Positions 1 to 5,804 of a stretch of 9,440 nt of DNA are shown here, one piece after another. The first letter of the stretch is position 1; every line of letters starts with the position of its first letter. The notes under the pieces were generated by a model. It saw only the letters and a program-made list of their open reading frames with translations. It was not told where the DNA came from and searched no databases. The stretch spans positions 1 to 9,440 of the forward strand of contig CANQKL010000056.1 in assembly GCA_947624455.1 (NCBI GenBank), given 5' to 3'. The stretch comes from an uncultured Clostridia bacterium (GTDB lineage: Bacteria > Bacillota > Clostridia > UMGS1883). The position numbers were made by a program, and so were the translations under genes.

Positions 1-194
1 CTTGCCAGCTCAAAGCTGAGCCTTGTGCGGGTGCTGTTTTCATAAAACAGAGTGACCACGCTAAGGCCCTTGAGGGTGTCTAACTTTTTATTCTCAGACA
101 GCACCACTTTTTTCATTTCTCCCGCCAAGTCCAAGATCCCGCTGATTTCTTCGGCGGCGAGCTGTTTTATACCTAAAAGGTCCTTGCCGAGCAT
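1..194 (-). CDS. pyrB: Aspartate carbamoyltransferase, catalytic subunit (N-terminal 64 residues; gene runs off the left edge)
   Basis: Read on the minus strand from ATG at 194. The residues visible include FYENSTRTRLSFELA at about 50-64, with the STRTR carbamoyl-phosphate-binding loop characteristic of aspartate carbamoyltransferases. The enzyme joins carbamoyl phosphate and aspartate in the first committed step of pyrimidine synthesis, in the cytoplasm. Ornithine carbamoyltransferase shares STRTR, but the FYEN context and the N-terminal LLGIKQLAAEEI segment favour PyrB. AAAGGAGG lies at 208-201, six to seven bases before the ATG, which fixes the start. About four fifths of the gene lies outside the window, so downstream partners cannot be seen. 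The leader after the predicted promoter is only about 35 nt, with no room for a PyrR-type attenuator. Confidence 0.9.
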   Translation of the reverse strand, partial: MLGKDLLGIKQLAAEEISGILDLAGEMKKVVLSENKKLDTLKGLSVVTLFYENSTRTRLSFELA

Positions 195-228
195 AAGCTT
201 CCTCCTTTGTTGCAATATGGCGTTTTAT

Positions 229-750
229 TCACTTAATTATATCATTGTTGGGTTTTAAAGTCAACAGAAACTTTCGGTATTCCCTTTTATTTCGAATGAA
301 AACGGTCTCCCCGTCCCAGTTGGACAGAGCGTCCAGCAGCTTTTTCCGGTTTTTCCGGCGGAAGTCCGCCACATAGCGCAAAAACTCCCAATCCAGCCTT
401 TCCGGGCAGTCCTCGCCCATGTCGGGACGGGTGCGTCCGCGGTTGGTCAGTATCCTTTTTAGCGCCCTAAAAACGCAGACCGCCGTGGGATAGTCGAGCA
501 TTATCGCTGTGTCCGCACGAGCCAGGCGCATTTTCAAGGTTCGGCCGTAGTTGCCGTCGATTAACCACTTTTCGCCCTTTAAAGCCTCGGCAAGGGCGAC
601 GTCAAACTCCTCCCTCGTCGCCTCGACCCAGCCGGGCCGCCAAAACAGCTTGTCCAGATGAACAACGGGCAGGCCCAGCCTTTCGGACAAGAGCCGCGAC
701 AGGGTGGACTTTCCGCTGCCGGGGCTGCCGATGATAAGTATTCGGTTCAC
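229..750 (-). CDS. Small P-loop nucleotide-kinase-like protein (adenylate-kinase/FlaR-like)
   Basis: A 173-residue protein with a Walker A loop, GSPGSGKST, at residues 8-16, followed by the LSERLGLPVVHLDKLFW segment and an LIDGNYGRT motif near 63-71. This arrangement is typical of the small adenylate-kinase-like proteins often annotated 'topology modulation protein' or AAA-family ATPase. ATP binding is well supported; the substrate is unknown. The basic, arginine-rich second half could form the lid. The start is GTG at 750, one base after the TAA of the LUD gene, with no strong ribosome site of its own, which suggests translational coupling. Its 3' end carries the pyrB promoter. It ends in TGA. 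A membrane or DNA-topology role cannot be inferred from the sequence. Confidence 0.8.
   Translation of the reverse strand: MNRILIIGSPGSGKSTLSRLLSERLGLPVVHLDKLFWRPGWVEATREEFDVALAEALKGEKWLIDGNYGRTLKMRLARADTAIMLDYPTAVCVFRALKRILTNRGRTRPDMGEDCPERLDWEFLRYVADFRRKNRKKLLDALSNWDGETVFIRNKREYRKFLLTLKPNNDIIK
236..264 (-). promoter_or_regulatory. Promoter of pyrB
   Basis: On the minus strand, TTGACT (264-259), a 17-base spacer and TATAAT (241-236) form a near-consensus housekeeping promoter. The expected start is near 229, about 35 bases before the pyrB ATG. The promoter lies inside the last codons of the kinase-like gene, so pyrB can be transcribed separately from it. Confidence 0.7.
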
Positions 751-751
751 A

Positions 752-1405
752 TTAAAATCCCAGCGGCTCGGCCACGAGAATGACCTTTATCCTGTTTTTA
801 TGGCGTTGAGGACCGCTGATCAGGTAATTGCAGCAGATGCGGCCCTCGCTTCCGCAGCCGTCGGTCATGTCCCCGTCCACGCCCATGCAGACCCCTGCCC
901 CGGCGCAGTAGGTTGCGCAGGAAAGGCGTTTTGCGTTTGGCGGAGCGGCCTGCTCCTTGACCCGAACCACAGCCTCGTCAAGATCCCGGACTATTTTGTT
1001 GCAGCCCACTATCATTATGACGCTCTCCGGGCCGAAGGCTATACAGGAAATGCGGTTGCTGTTGCCGTCCACATTGTACAGCTCACCCTTTTCGGTGACG
1101 GCGTTGGAGGAGGTCAGGTACACGTCGCAGCCGTAAGCGTCGATGTAGGCCCGCCGCTTGTCATCGTATTTGTTCCGGTCGATGAAGTTGTACTCCGGAC
1201 GTTTCATCAGCTCCAAAACGCCGCTTTCGGCCAGAGTCTCGCTGCCCCCGCAGGACAGGCTGGCTCCGGGCCTGAGCATGGACTTCACAAGGGGAACTAT
1301 CTCCTCCTTAGTCCTGACCACATGGGCCTCCATTCGGTTCTTCTCAAGGGCCTTAGCCGTCCGCTCCAGCCGCTGAATAACAGTTTCCTCAACAAATTTG
1401 TTCAC
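752..1405 (-). CDS. LUD-domain protein (YkgG/LutC-type, DUF162 family)
   Basis: A 217-residue protein with the LUD fold signature: GGSETLAESGV in the first third, then LTSSNAVTEKGELYNVDGNSNR and a GCNKIVRDLDEAV segment. LutC-type relatives take part in lactate oxidation, but stand-alone LUD proteins in Firmicutes have no fixed role, so the substrate is left open. The C-terminal third has many cysteines (CATYCAGAGVC, then CGSEGRICC), which may bind metal or an Fe-S cluster; that is inference. An upstream ATG at 1420 is rejected as the start because GGGAGGCG lies directly after it, placed correctly for the GTG at 1405. The next gene downstream begins one base after this TAA, so the two are likely co-transcribed. 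Confidence 0.8.
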   Translation of the reverse strand: MNKFVEETVIQRLERTAKALEKNRMEAHVVRTKEEIVPLVKSMLRPGASLSCGGSETLAESGVLELMKRPEYNFIDRNKYDDKRRAYIDAYGCDVYLTSSNAVTEKGELYNVDGNSNRISCIAFGPESVIMIVGCNKIVRDLDEAVVRVKEQAAPPNAKRLSCATYCAGAGVCMGVDGDMTDGCGSEGRICCNYLISGPQRHKNRIKVILVAEPLGF

Positions 1406-1435
1406 GGTAACGCCTCCCATTCTATTATTACCACA

Positions 1436-1464
1436 ATTATATCACTGAATGGAAAAAAATGCAA
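1436..1464 (-). promoter_or_regulatory. Promoter of the LUD/kinase-like operon
   Basis: Minus-strand TTGCAT (1464-1459), 17-base spacer, TATAAT (1441-1436). The predicted start is near 1429, about 25 bases ahead of the GTG start. It lies just downstream of the small-RNA terminator, so the operon is insulated from upstream transcription. Confidence 0.65.
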
Positions 1465-1476
1465 CCCAAAACACAC

Positions 1477-1505
1477 AAAAAAAATGACAGACACAGAGGT
1501 CTGCC
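1477..1505 (-). terminator. Intrinsic terminator of the candidate small RNA
   Basis: On the minus strand, GGCAGAC and GTCTGTC (1505-1486) pair around a 6-base loop as seven pairs including one G-U, followed by A and eight T residues. The J-like gene already has its own hairpin at 1670-1645, so this second terminator needs a separate transcript. That supports a small RNA in between. Confidence 0.6.
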
Positions 1506-1552
1506 ACTAAAAAGGAGGGAAAATGAAAAAAGTTTTGGTACTCATCGAGTAC
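1477..1552 (-). ncRNA. Candidate small regulatory RNA, about 75 nt, with anti-Shine-Dalgarno stretch
   Basis: Minus-strand transcript predicted between a promoter (1587-1559) and a U-tailed terminator (1505-1477). It would begin with a GTACTC/GAGTAC hairpin (1552-1538). A long unpaired pyrimidine-rich stretch follows, containing CCCTCCTTTTT (about 1521-1511), complementary to Shine-Dalgarno sequences. It ends in the terminator hairpin. A 5' hairpin, an accessible C/U-rich seed and a terminal hairpin is the common layout of Gram-positive trans-acting small RNAs that block ribosome binding. The layout is seen in sequence; the RNA and its targets are inferred. The alternative is a cluster of chance signals between two genes. 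Confidence 0.45.
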
Positions 1553-1558
1553 ATATAT

Positions 1559-1587
1559 ATTTTACTCCGTTTTTCTATTTTTATCAA
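1559..1587 (-). promoter_or_regulatory. Promoter of the candidate small RNA
   Basis: Minus-strand TTGATA (1587-1582), exactly 17 bases, TAAAAT (1564-1559). It lies downstream of the J-like gene terminator and upstream of a second terminator with no credible reading frame between them on this strand. Confidence 0.5.
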
Positions 1588-1644
1588 CGGGATTCCTGTA
1601 CAATTCTTACAAATTTTACAAGCATTTTTTGTATAGAATAGACA

Positions 1645-1670
1645 AAAGCGTGCCGTTTTCGACACGCTTT
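1645..1670 (-). terminator. Terminator of the J-domain-like gene
   Basis: AAAGCGTG and CACGCTTT form an 8-bp stem around a 10-base loop, nine bases past the gene's stop. The minus-strand tail TTTGTCTATTC is only moderately T-rich, so efficiency may be modest. Confidence 0.6.
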
Positions 1671-1678
1671 AACATTGT

Positions 1679-2386
1679 TTACCACCCGATCTGCTCATAG
1701 GAACGACTCTGCCTTTCCATCAGGCGGCGAAGCTGAACGTAATCATATTCCTCGATAATGACTGTTTCACCCATTTCATCGCAATAAGCGTAGACCTCCC
1801 CTTTTTCGTTGACGGCATTGGGGAACATGGGCGGCAGCTGGGATACCCTTTTCTGTATTTTCGAGTACGTCAGTCGGCCGTTTTTCAGGGATATCAAATC
1901 GACGTTGAGACTTACATTTCCAATAGTGTCTTTAATTACGTCCCTGCTCCTCCATATTTCACAAAGGTCGCGCCATTTGTTCCACAGTCCCTTGGGAATA
2001 ATACTTACATTTTCGTCCCCAATAGAAATGGCATAGACGCCGCTGCCATCAAAATCAGGCAGTTTTTCTCTTTGCCGCTTTTCGGTGTACCAATTTCCGT
2101 GCCGGTCGATAGTGTAAACAGTGACCATCCCCGGCCCGCCGGCAACCTCCGGCCTGTTTTCCGAATTGTCAAAACCGGCCTGCGATGCGAGGGCGTTGTC
2201 GTAGCGCATACGCATATTCTTATCGCTCAGGACTTGATACGCCCTCTTTGCGCTTATGACCGCGTCATCGGCTCCCATACCGGTCAAAAGGCTTTTGTAC
2301 GCGGATTTTATCTGCGACTGCCCGGCGGTGGGACTTACGCCAAGCACGTTGTACAGGCTCTGCCTTTCACTGTTCACAGTTTTCAT
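1679..2386 (-). CDS. J-domain-like protein lacking the HPD motif, 235 aa
   Basis: Residues 11-63 match the J-domain pattern: LYNVLGVSPTAGQSQIKSAYKSLL (helices I-II), then ISAKRAYQVLSDKNMRMRYDN (helices III-IV). The HPD tripeptide expected between helices II and III, needed to stimulate DnaK, is replaced by GMGADD. This is therefore a J-like protein unlikely to work as a classical co-chaperone. Residues from about 85 onward are an unrecognised soluble domain with no Gly/Phe region and no zinc-binding cysteines. The ATG at 2386 is preceded by GAGGTG at good spacing. The gene is monocistronic, with its own consensus promoter and a downstream hairpin. Function unknown; a scaffold role is speculation. 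Confidence 0.7.
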   Translation of the reverse strand: MKTVNSERQSLYNVLGVSPTAGQSQIKSAYKSLLTGMGADDAVISAKRAYQVLSDKNMRMRYDNALASQAGFDNSENRPEVAGGPGMVTVYTIDRHGNWYTEKRQREKLPDFDGSGVYAISIGDENVSIIPKGLWNKWRDLCEIWRSRDVIKDTIGNVSLNVDLISLKNGRLTYSKIQKRVSQLPPMFPNAVNEKGEVYAYCDEMGETVIIEEYDYVQLRRLMERQSRSYEQIGW

Positions 2387-2433
2387 ATGCGCTCACCTCT
2401 CTCCAAGTTTATGCTCGATTTAACTTTAACCAT

Positions 2434-2462
2434 ATTATACAACCTTATTAAAAAAATGTCAA
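2434..2462 (-). promoter_or_regulatory. Consensus promoter of the J-like gene
   Basis: Minus-strand TTGACA (2462-2457), 17-base spacer, TATAAT (2439-2434): a perfect match to both hexamers. The leader to the ATG is about 40 nt. Confidence 0.8.
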
Positions 2463-2591
2463 CCCATTTTTGCCGATAAAATGTGAATATTCTATAAATT
2501 TTATTTGTGTTTACATAATTATTGTTCAAAAATATACAAAAAATATTCCGGTCCGGATAAAAAAATTTTTTATCAAAATAGAAAAAAGGGC
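2463..2591. other. AT-rich divergent intergenic region with a perfect palindrome
   Basis: No gene is seen. The stretch separates the leftward J-like promoter from the rightward tRNA promoter. At 2556-2574 there is a perfect 9+1+9 palindrome (GATAAAAAA, A, TTTTTTATC), next to GGTCCGG. Together with A-tracts just upstream of TTGACA, it probably acts as an UP element for the tRNA promoter. Confidence 0.4.
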
Positions 2592-2620
2592 TTGACAAAT
2601 CAAGATTTTTATTGTATACT
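2592..2620 (+). promoter_or_regulatory. Promoter of the tRNA-Pro array
   Basis: TTGACA (2592-2597), 17 bases, TATACT (2615-2620), preceded by A/T tracts. Before the element inserted it probably served tRNA-Pro(GGG) and the downstream tRNA-Pro(UGG); it now serves only the first. Confidence 0.8.
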
Positions 2621-2661
2621 AACAAAGCAGTCGGAAAACGGCGGCAGTCGGCAGCATAAAT

Positions 2662-2738
2662 CTGGGTGTAGCGCAGTTTGGTAGCGTGCTTGAATGGGGT
2701 TCAAGAGGCCGGGAGTTCAAGTCTCCCCACTCAGACCA
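2662..2738 (+). tRNA. tRNA-Pro, anticodon GGG
   Basis: The full cloverleaf can be folded by eye. The acceptor is CTGGGTG/CACTCAG, the D stem GCGC/GCGT, the anticodon stem CTTGA/TCAAG with loop ATGGGGT (anticodon GGG), and the T arm GGGAG-TTCAAGT-CTCCC. Discriminator A and an encoded CCA end it. The 3' half from 2691 is identical to 8839-8886, so it is the element-borne copy that rebuilds the gene after integration. It reads the Pro codons CCC and CCU. Confidence 0.95.
2691..2738 (+). repeat. Left attachment site (48-bp tRNA 3'-half repeat)
   Basis: Identical over 48 bp to 8839-8886. It covers the anticodon arm, T arm, acceptor 3' strand and CCA of tRNA-Pro(GGG). Identity stops sharply at both ends: TTGAA against CTGAA on the left, A against C after CCA. 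The crossover must lie within it. Confidence 0.9.
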
Positions 2739-2739
2739 A

Positions 2740-2774
2740 AACCACTGAAAACGTAGTGTTTTCGGTGGTTTTTT
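2740..2774 (+). terminator. Element-supplied terminator of tRNA-Pro(GGG)
   Basis: AACCACTGAAAAC pairs with GTTTTCGGTGGTT (13 pairs, one G-U) around loop GTAGT, followed by a T run. It differs from the hairpins after the right-flank tRNAs, so the element brought its own terminator. That terminator also shields the integrase from tRNA transcription. Confidence 0.85.
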
Positions 2775-2843
2775 CTTGTTTTTGACTTCCGAGCTGTGCG
2801 CTTGATTTTTGATAGAAAAAATGAAATTCAAGGAGACAGAAAA

Positions 2844-3776
2844 ATGACAAAAATCAAGATGAAACACGCCGCCACAGTAGAGGAAACTTTTAAGGATTTC
2901 CTCACATCACGCAAAGTCAAAGGGCTGTCGGAAAAGACGCTGAAAACGTATACCTTTCATTTGCAAGCCGCGTCAAAGCACTTGGACATTCACACCGATA
3001 TTACCGACCTGAAAAAACAAGACTTGGACAACATGATTTCTTCCATGCGGGACAGTGGCCTTTCCACCAACGCCATCAACAGCTACACCCGCACATTCAA
3101 ATCTTTCTTTTCGTGGTGTAACTCGGAGGGCATAACCGGGCTGAATATCAAACTATACAAAACAGAGGAAACAGTGAAAGAGACTTACACGGACGCAGAA
3201 TTGAAAATACTGTTGAAAAAGCCCGACACAAGAAAATGCACCTTTGCGGAGTTCCGGGATTGGGTAATTATCAACTTTTTACTTAACAGCGGTTGCCGCG
3301 CCGCCACAGTCAGAGCAATACAAATACGGGACGTGGATATGGACAACAGAATTGTCTACTATCGCCATACAAAAAACAAAAAAGCACAGGTCATTCCTCT
3401 CTGCACTTCCATGACAGCCATTTTACGGGAGTATTTAAAAGTTCGCGGCGGGGAGCCGTCTGATTATCTCTTTTGCGCCGAAAAGGGAACGCAACTGACA
3501 GAAGCCGGTCTGCGTCAATCCATAGTCCGCTACAATCAGCGGCGGGGAGTACAAAAAACCAGTATTCACCTTTTCCGTCACACATTCGCCCGGAAATACC
3601 TTATTGACTGCGGCGGGGACGCTTTTACCCTCCAACGGCTTTTGGGCCACTCAACGCTAAATATGACAAAGCACTATTGCGCCATCTATGACGCGGATAT
3701 TACCAAAAACTATGACAGACTTTCTCCCCTTGCTCAAATAAAGGGCGACAATACAAGAATTAAAATGGGGAAATGA
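2844..3776 (+). CDS. Tyrosine-type site-specific integrase, 310 aa
   Basis: Integrates and excises the element at the tRNA-Pro site through a covalent 3'-phosphotyrosine intermediate. The N-terminal SAM-like core-binding domain spans about residues 10-95 (KVKGLSEKTLKTYTFHLQ...). The catalytic domain spans about 112-300. All catalytic residues are visible: Arg152 (SGCRAATVRAI), Lys177 (RHTKNKKAQVIPL), His242 and Arg245 (HLFRH), His269 (LLGHSTLNMTKHY) and the nucleophile Tyr278. Length and order match XerC/D-like phage integrases. ATG at 2844 is chosen over an in-frame GTG at 2796 because AAGGAG ends eight to nine bases before it. The TGA stop overlaps an ATGA, and the 51-aa gene follows 13 bases later. 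No clear promoter is seen; TTGACT at 2782 lacks a good -10. Confidence 0.95.
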   Translation: MTKIKMKHAATVEETFKDFLTSRKVKGLSEKTLKTYTFHLQAASKHLDIHTDITDLKKQDLDNMISSMRDSGLSTNAINSYTRTFKSFFSWCNSEGITGLNIKLYKTEETVKETYTDAELKILLKKPDTRKCTFAEFRDWVIINFLLNSGCRAATVRAIQIRDVDMDNRIVYYRHTKNKKAQVIPLCTSMTAILREYLKVRGGEPSDYLFCAEKGTQLTEAGLRQSIVRYNQRRGVQKTSIHLFRHTFARKYLIDCGGDAFTLQRLLGHSTLNMTKHYCAIYDADITKNYDRLSPLAQIKGDNTRIKMGK

Positions 3777-3789
3777 AAGGAGGCCGCCA

Positions 3790-3945
3790 ATGTTTCATAA
3801 TACGCCGCTCCCCCTTGCGCTCATCATGGAAGAAATTCTCGGTTGGGAGAAGAAGCCCGGACAGCGGAACGAGCCTGACGAACAGGAAAAAGAAGCGGCA
3901 CCGGACAAAGGAGAGCGGACAGAAAAAGGACAGCGGGAGGATTAA
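3790..3945 (+). CDS. 51-aa acidic small protein following the integrase
   Basis: AAGGAGG lies six bases before the ATG at 3790, one of the best ribosome sites in the window. The frame runs 51 codons to a TAA set in the loop of a strong terminator. The N-terminus is hydrophobic (MFHNTPLPLALIMEEILGW); the rest is highly charged and probably disordered (Glu, Lys, Asp, Arg). I do not recognise a family. Its position directly after the integrase and ahead of a terminator suggests co-transcription and perhaps a role in excision control. However, known excisionases have a winged-helix core that is not evident here, so that is a guess. Confidence 0.6.
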   Translation: MFHNTPLPLALIMEEILGWEKKPGQRNEPDEQEKEAAPDKGERTEKGQRED

Positions 3946-3961
3946 CCCCCGCTGTCCTTTT
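3928..3961. terminator. Bidirectional terminator between convergent genes
   Basis: GGACAGCGGG (3928-3937) and CCCGCTGTCC (3948-3957) form a perfect 10-bp stem. On the plus strand it is followed by TTTTG; on the minus strand by TTTTTCTG. It can end both the integrase transcript and the leftward small-gene operon. Confidence 0.85.
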
Positions 3962-3972
3962 GACAGGCGGTA

Positions 3973-4110
3973 TTATACAAATATAATCTTTCTTGGGGCG
4001 GGGCCGTCCGGGTCTACAATAATAACAATAATATCGTCATTTGCGACATCGGCTTTATTGTCCTTTGGGGCCGATTTAAGGCCCCGTGACGGTTTTTTCT
4101 TTTTAGTCAT
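3973..4110 (-). CDS. 45-aa small protein, second gene of a leftward pair
   Basis: AAAGGAGG sits eight bases before the ATG at 4110, inside the last codons of the 104-aa gene, whose TAA is separated from this ATG by one base (TAATATG). The product has a lysine-rich start (MTKKKKPSRGLKSAPKD), a hydrophobic beta-like stretch DDIIVIIVDPDGPAP and ends KIIFV. No family is recognised. Tight coupling to the upstream gene suggests the two products work together. The bidirectional terminator lies just downstream. Confidence 0.6.
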   Translation of the reverse strand: MTKKKKPSRGLKSAPKDNKADVANDDIIVIIVDPDGPAPRKIIFV

Positions 4111-4111
4111 A

Positions 4112-4426
4112 TTAAATACCTCCTTTCAATGATAAACTGTCCTTAACTGTTTTAAATACAGCATAGGCCGCATTTTCAAATGCTTCTTTTGTGCTATCGT
4201 CATAAATAGCACTCTGCACTACGCTTTCCAGTAATTCTGGTCTGCTGGACAGAAAGGCGCGAAATCTTTGCGGCCTGTCGAAGCCCTCATGCGCCTTTTG
4301 CCATGCGGCAAAGGCTTCACTTTCGGGCGGAAGCTGCGCTGCGTATTTGTTATACGGATTTGCGAGCCTCTCGTATTCCTCAAATTCTTTAAATAAATTA
4401 TTGAGTGAGTTTAAAAGTAATTTCAT
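4112..4426 (-). CDS. 104-aa uncharacterised soluble protein
   Basis: Start chosen at ATG 4426, with CCGAGG seven bases upstream, rather than an ATG 20 codons earlier that lacks a ribosome site. The protein is mainly helical by composition (LLLNSLNNLFKEFEEYERLAN, then FENAAYAVFKTVKDSL) and acidic, with no signal peptide, membrane segment or known motif. It is followed one base later by the 45-aa gene. Its 5' leader holds an ACGGGT/ACCCGT hairpin (4452-4474) and the nested inverted repeats at 4510-4579. Function unknown; it is part of the element's leftward operon downstream of the amber-interrupted gene. Confidence 0.6.
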   Translation of the reverse strand: MKLLLNSLNNLFKEFEEYERLANPYNKYAAQLPPESEAFAAWQKAHEGFDRPQRFRAFLSSRPELLESVVQSAIYDDSTKEAFENAAYAVFKTVKDSLSLKGGI

Positions 4427-4509
4427 TGGTTTACCTCGGGATAATATATTTACGGGTAATTTAGAGAAACCCGTATGAAAACTCATAGAGGTATTCAGAG
4501 TGTTTACTA

Positions 4510-4579
4510 TGACATTGGCACGTTCCCGATAGTTTTATATATTTAATATATGGAACACCCGGAGCCGTTACCAATGTCA
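4510..4579. repeat. Three-tier nested inverted repeat, about 70 bp
   Basis: Outer arms TGACATTGG (4510-4518) and CCAATGTCA (4571-4579) are perfect. Middle arms are GTTCC (4522-4526) and GGAAC (4552-4556). The core is the palindrome ATATATT-T-AATATAT (4537-4551). It starts only six bases past the stop of the amber-interrupted gene. It could act as a terminator, an RNA switch for the 104-aa gene, or a plasmid origin or single-strand initiation structure. Confidence 0.6.
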
Positions 4580-4585
4580 CAGCGG

Positions 4586-4870
4586 TCACTTTAAAATCCT
4601 CTGATAATGGCCTTGATAAAGGCGTTTTATAAGCCCATGCTTTATAAACGTGTTTATATTTCGCGTTGTAAAGCCTTGTGCCTTTAATTCAGCAGTTGTC
4701 CAGCAATCGCCTTTTAACTGTTCAAAACGGCTTTGCACCTGACGAGCTGCCCGCTGCGCGTTGTGCGCTCTGTTGTATTCAGACATTTCTGTTGACAGGT
4801 CATAAGAACGCTCAATCTCAATATCCTTTTTGAAGTCGATAGTAAATTCATAATCTTCGCCGTTTATCAT
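4586..4870 (-). CDS. 94-aa C-terminal open segment of the amber-interrupted gene (possible separate product)
   Basis: If TAG is a stop, the longest intact piece at the 3' end begins at ATG 4870, just after the TAG at 4876-4874. It would encode a charged helical region followed by a winged-helix-like C-terminus (W57 to Y89). Only a weak AGGG two bases upstream could serve as a ribosome site, so independent translation is doubtful. I list it because a standard-code annotation would probably call it as a gene. Confidence 0.3.
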   Translation of the reverse strand: MINGEDYEFTIDFKKDIEIERSYDLSTEMSEYNRAHNAQRAARQVQSRFEQLKGDCWTTAELKAQGFTTRNINTFIKHGLIKRLYQGHYQRILK

Positions 4871-5644
4871 TCCCTAAAAGGGAAAGGGCGTTGTATTATC
4901 ATAAATACAATCATATATCCACTTCACAAGGGTATTGCGTTCAGCCTTTGGCAAGGTCAGATATTTGCCGCCATTGTAGTACAAATATGACATTGCCGTT
5001 TCAACTATTACCTATGTAGGTAGTTTTTTGCGCTTGCCCTAAAGTATAGGGTGGAGTATCAAAATGAGCCACGCCTCCCAATCCATATTGAAGCCTGTGA
5101 ATGTAGCTTTTTCATCGTCAATATGACTTTCATAACACCAAACGCCATTGACTTTGCCGTCTACTTTCAGACTTGCTCCAAAGCTGACGATTTTTTCAAG
5201 TCCTTGTTGCCATCTCATGCGATTTAGCCAACGCTGTGAAGTCGCATTGTCGCTTTGCATACAAAAATACTCTAAATCGTTTTTGTCCTGCTCTGAAACC
5301 TCGACAAGCGGGAAATTCTATGCAAGTATATGGTATAGCAGCTTGGCCCGCTGATTGCCTCCCAAACGGAAAATATCATCGGTTTTGAAGCGCACACGGT
5401 AAGGGTATTTTCGGTATTCAGGGAAAACGTATTTCAAAAACTCTACCCGCGTGAAAAGTTGACCGTCATAGCTGATTAAATTTTTCTTGCCGACATTTTC
5501 ACAGTCATCATCGCCACAGACAGCGGGTATTATAGCAGTTTTGGGCTACTAAACCCATTCTATGGGCTTGCCGCGAAAAGTGGGCTAACGCGCTTCTTCT
5601 CTCTGTATTAAGGCCCTATAAGAATTAATATCGAAAGTGGACAT
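4586..5644 (-). pseudogene. 352-codon gene interrupted by seven TAG codons only (amber-recoded gene or amber-only pseudogene)
   Basis: One continuous minus-strand frame runs from ATG at 5644 to a TGA at 4588-4586. In-frame TAGs occur at codons 20, 32, 33, 109, 202, 211 and 257 (first bases 5587, 5551, 5548, 5320, 5041, 5014, 4876). I checked the triplets and found no internal TAA, TGA or frameshift. Between the TAGs the sequence reads like a real soluble protein: NLISYDGQLFTRVEFLKYVF, YRVRFKTDDIFRLGGNQRAK and LEKIVSFGASLKVDG. Residues 315-347 resemble a winged-helix DNA-binding motif (WTTAELKAQGFTTRN, then HGLIKRLYQGHY). Gln fits each TAG, and normal CAG and CAA codons are also used. The family is not recognised; a replication initiator or DNA-binding protein is plausible from context. 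The start is uncertain because AAAGGAG is 16 bases upstream. If TAG stops here, the gene is dead. Confidence 0.65.
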
Positions 5645-5683
5645 ATAACTCTTTTCTCAACTCCTTTCTCACTTTCTATAATT

Positions 5684-5712
5684 ATTATATCACAAAAATT
5701 TTTTTGGAGCAA
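5684..5712 (-). promoter_or_regulatory. Promoter copy 1 for the amber-interrupted gene
   Basis: Minus-strand TTGCTC (5712-5707), 17 bases, TATAAT (5689-5684). The -10 is perfect and the -35 weak. The start would be near 5677, leaving a 33-nt leader with AAAGGAG. Confidence 0.5.
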
Positions 5713-5775
5713 ACTACGCGACAGTCAGGCAGCACTGATAACTTTTTCTCAACTCCTCTCTCACTTTCTATAATT

Positions 5776-5804
5776 ATTATACCATAAAAATTTTTTTGGA
5801 ACAA
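5776..5804 (-). promoter_or_regulatory. Promoter copy 2 in the duplicated cassette
   Basis: Minus-strand TTGTTC (5804-5799), 17 bases, TATAAT (5781-5776), the counterpart of the promoter at 5684-5712. It would add a second, longer transcript into the same gene. Confidence 0.45.

Noticed and set aside
704..1510. A 268-codon plus-strand frame opposite the LUD gene
   Set aside because: It is the antisense shadow of a well-supported conserved gene and has no ribosome site.
1523..1636. A 37-codon plus-strand frame with a strong AAGGAGG site and a hydrophobic product
   Set aside because: The AGGAGG is the complement of the pyrimidine-rich seed of the candidate minus-strand small RNA, no plus-strand promoter is visible, and the frame overlaps that RNA's promoter. 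It remains a weak alternative.
3773..4132. A 119-codon plus-strand frame starting in the integrase stop
   Set aside because: It has no suitable ribosome site for its start, runs through the strong terminator at 3928-3961, and overlaps two better-signalled small genes in other frames.
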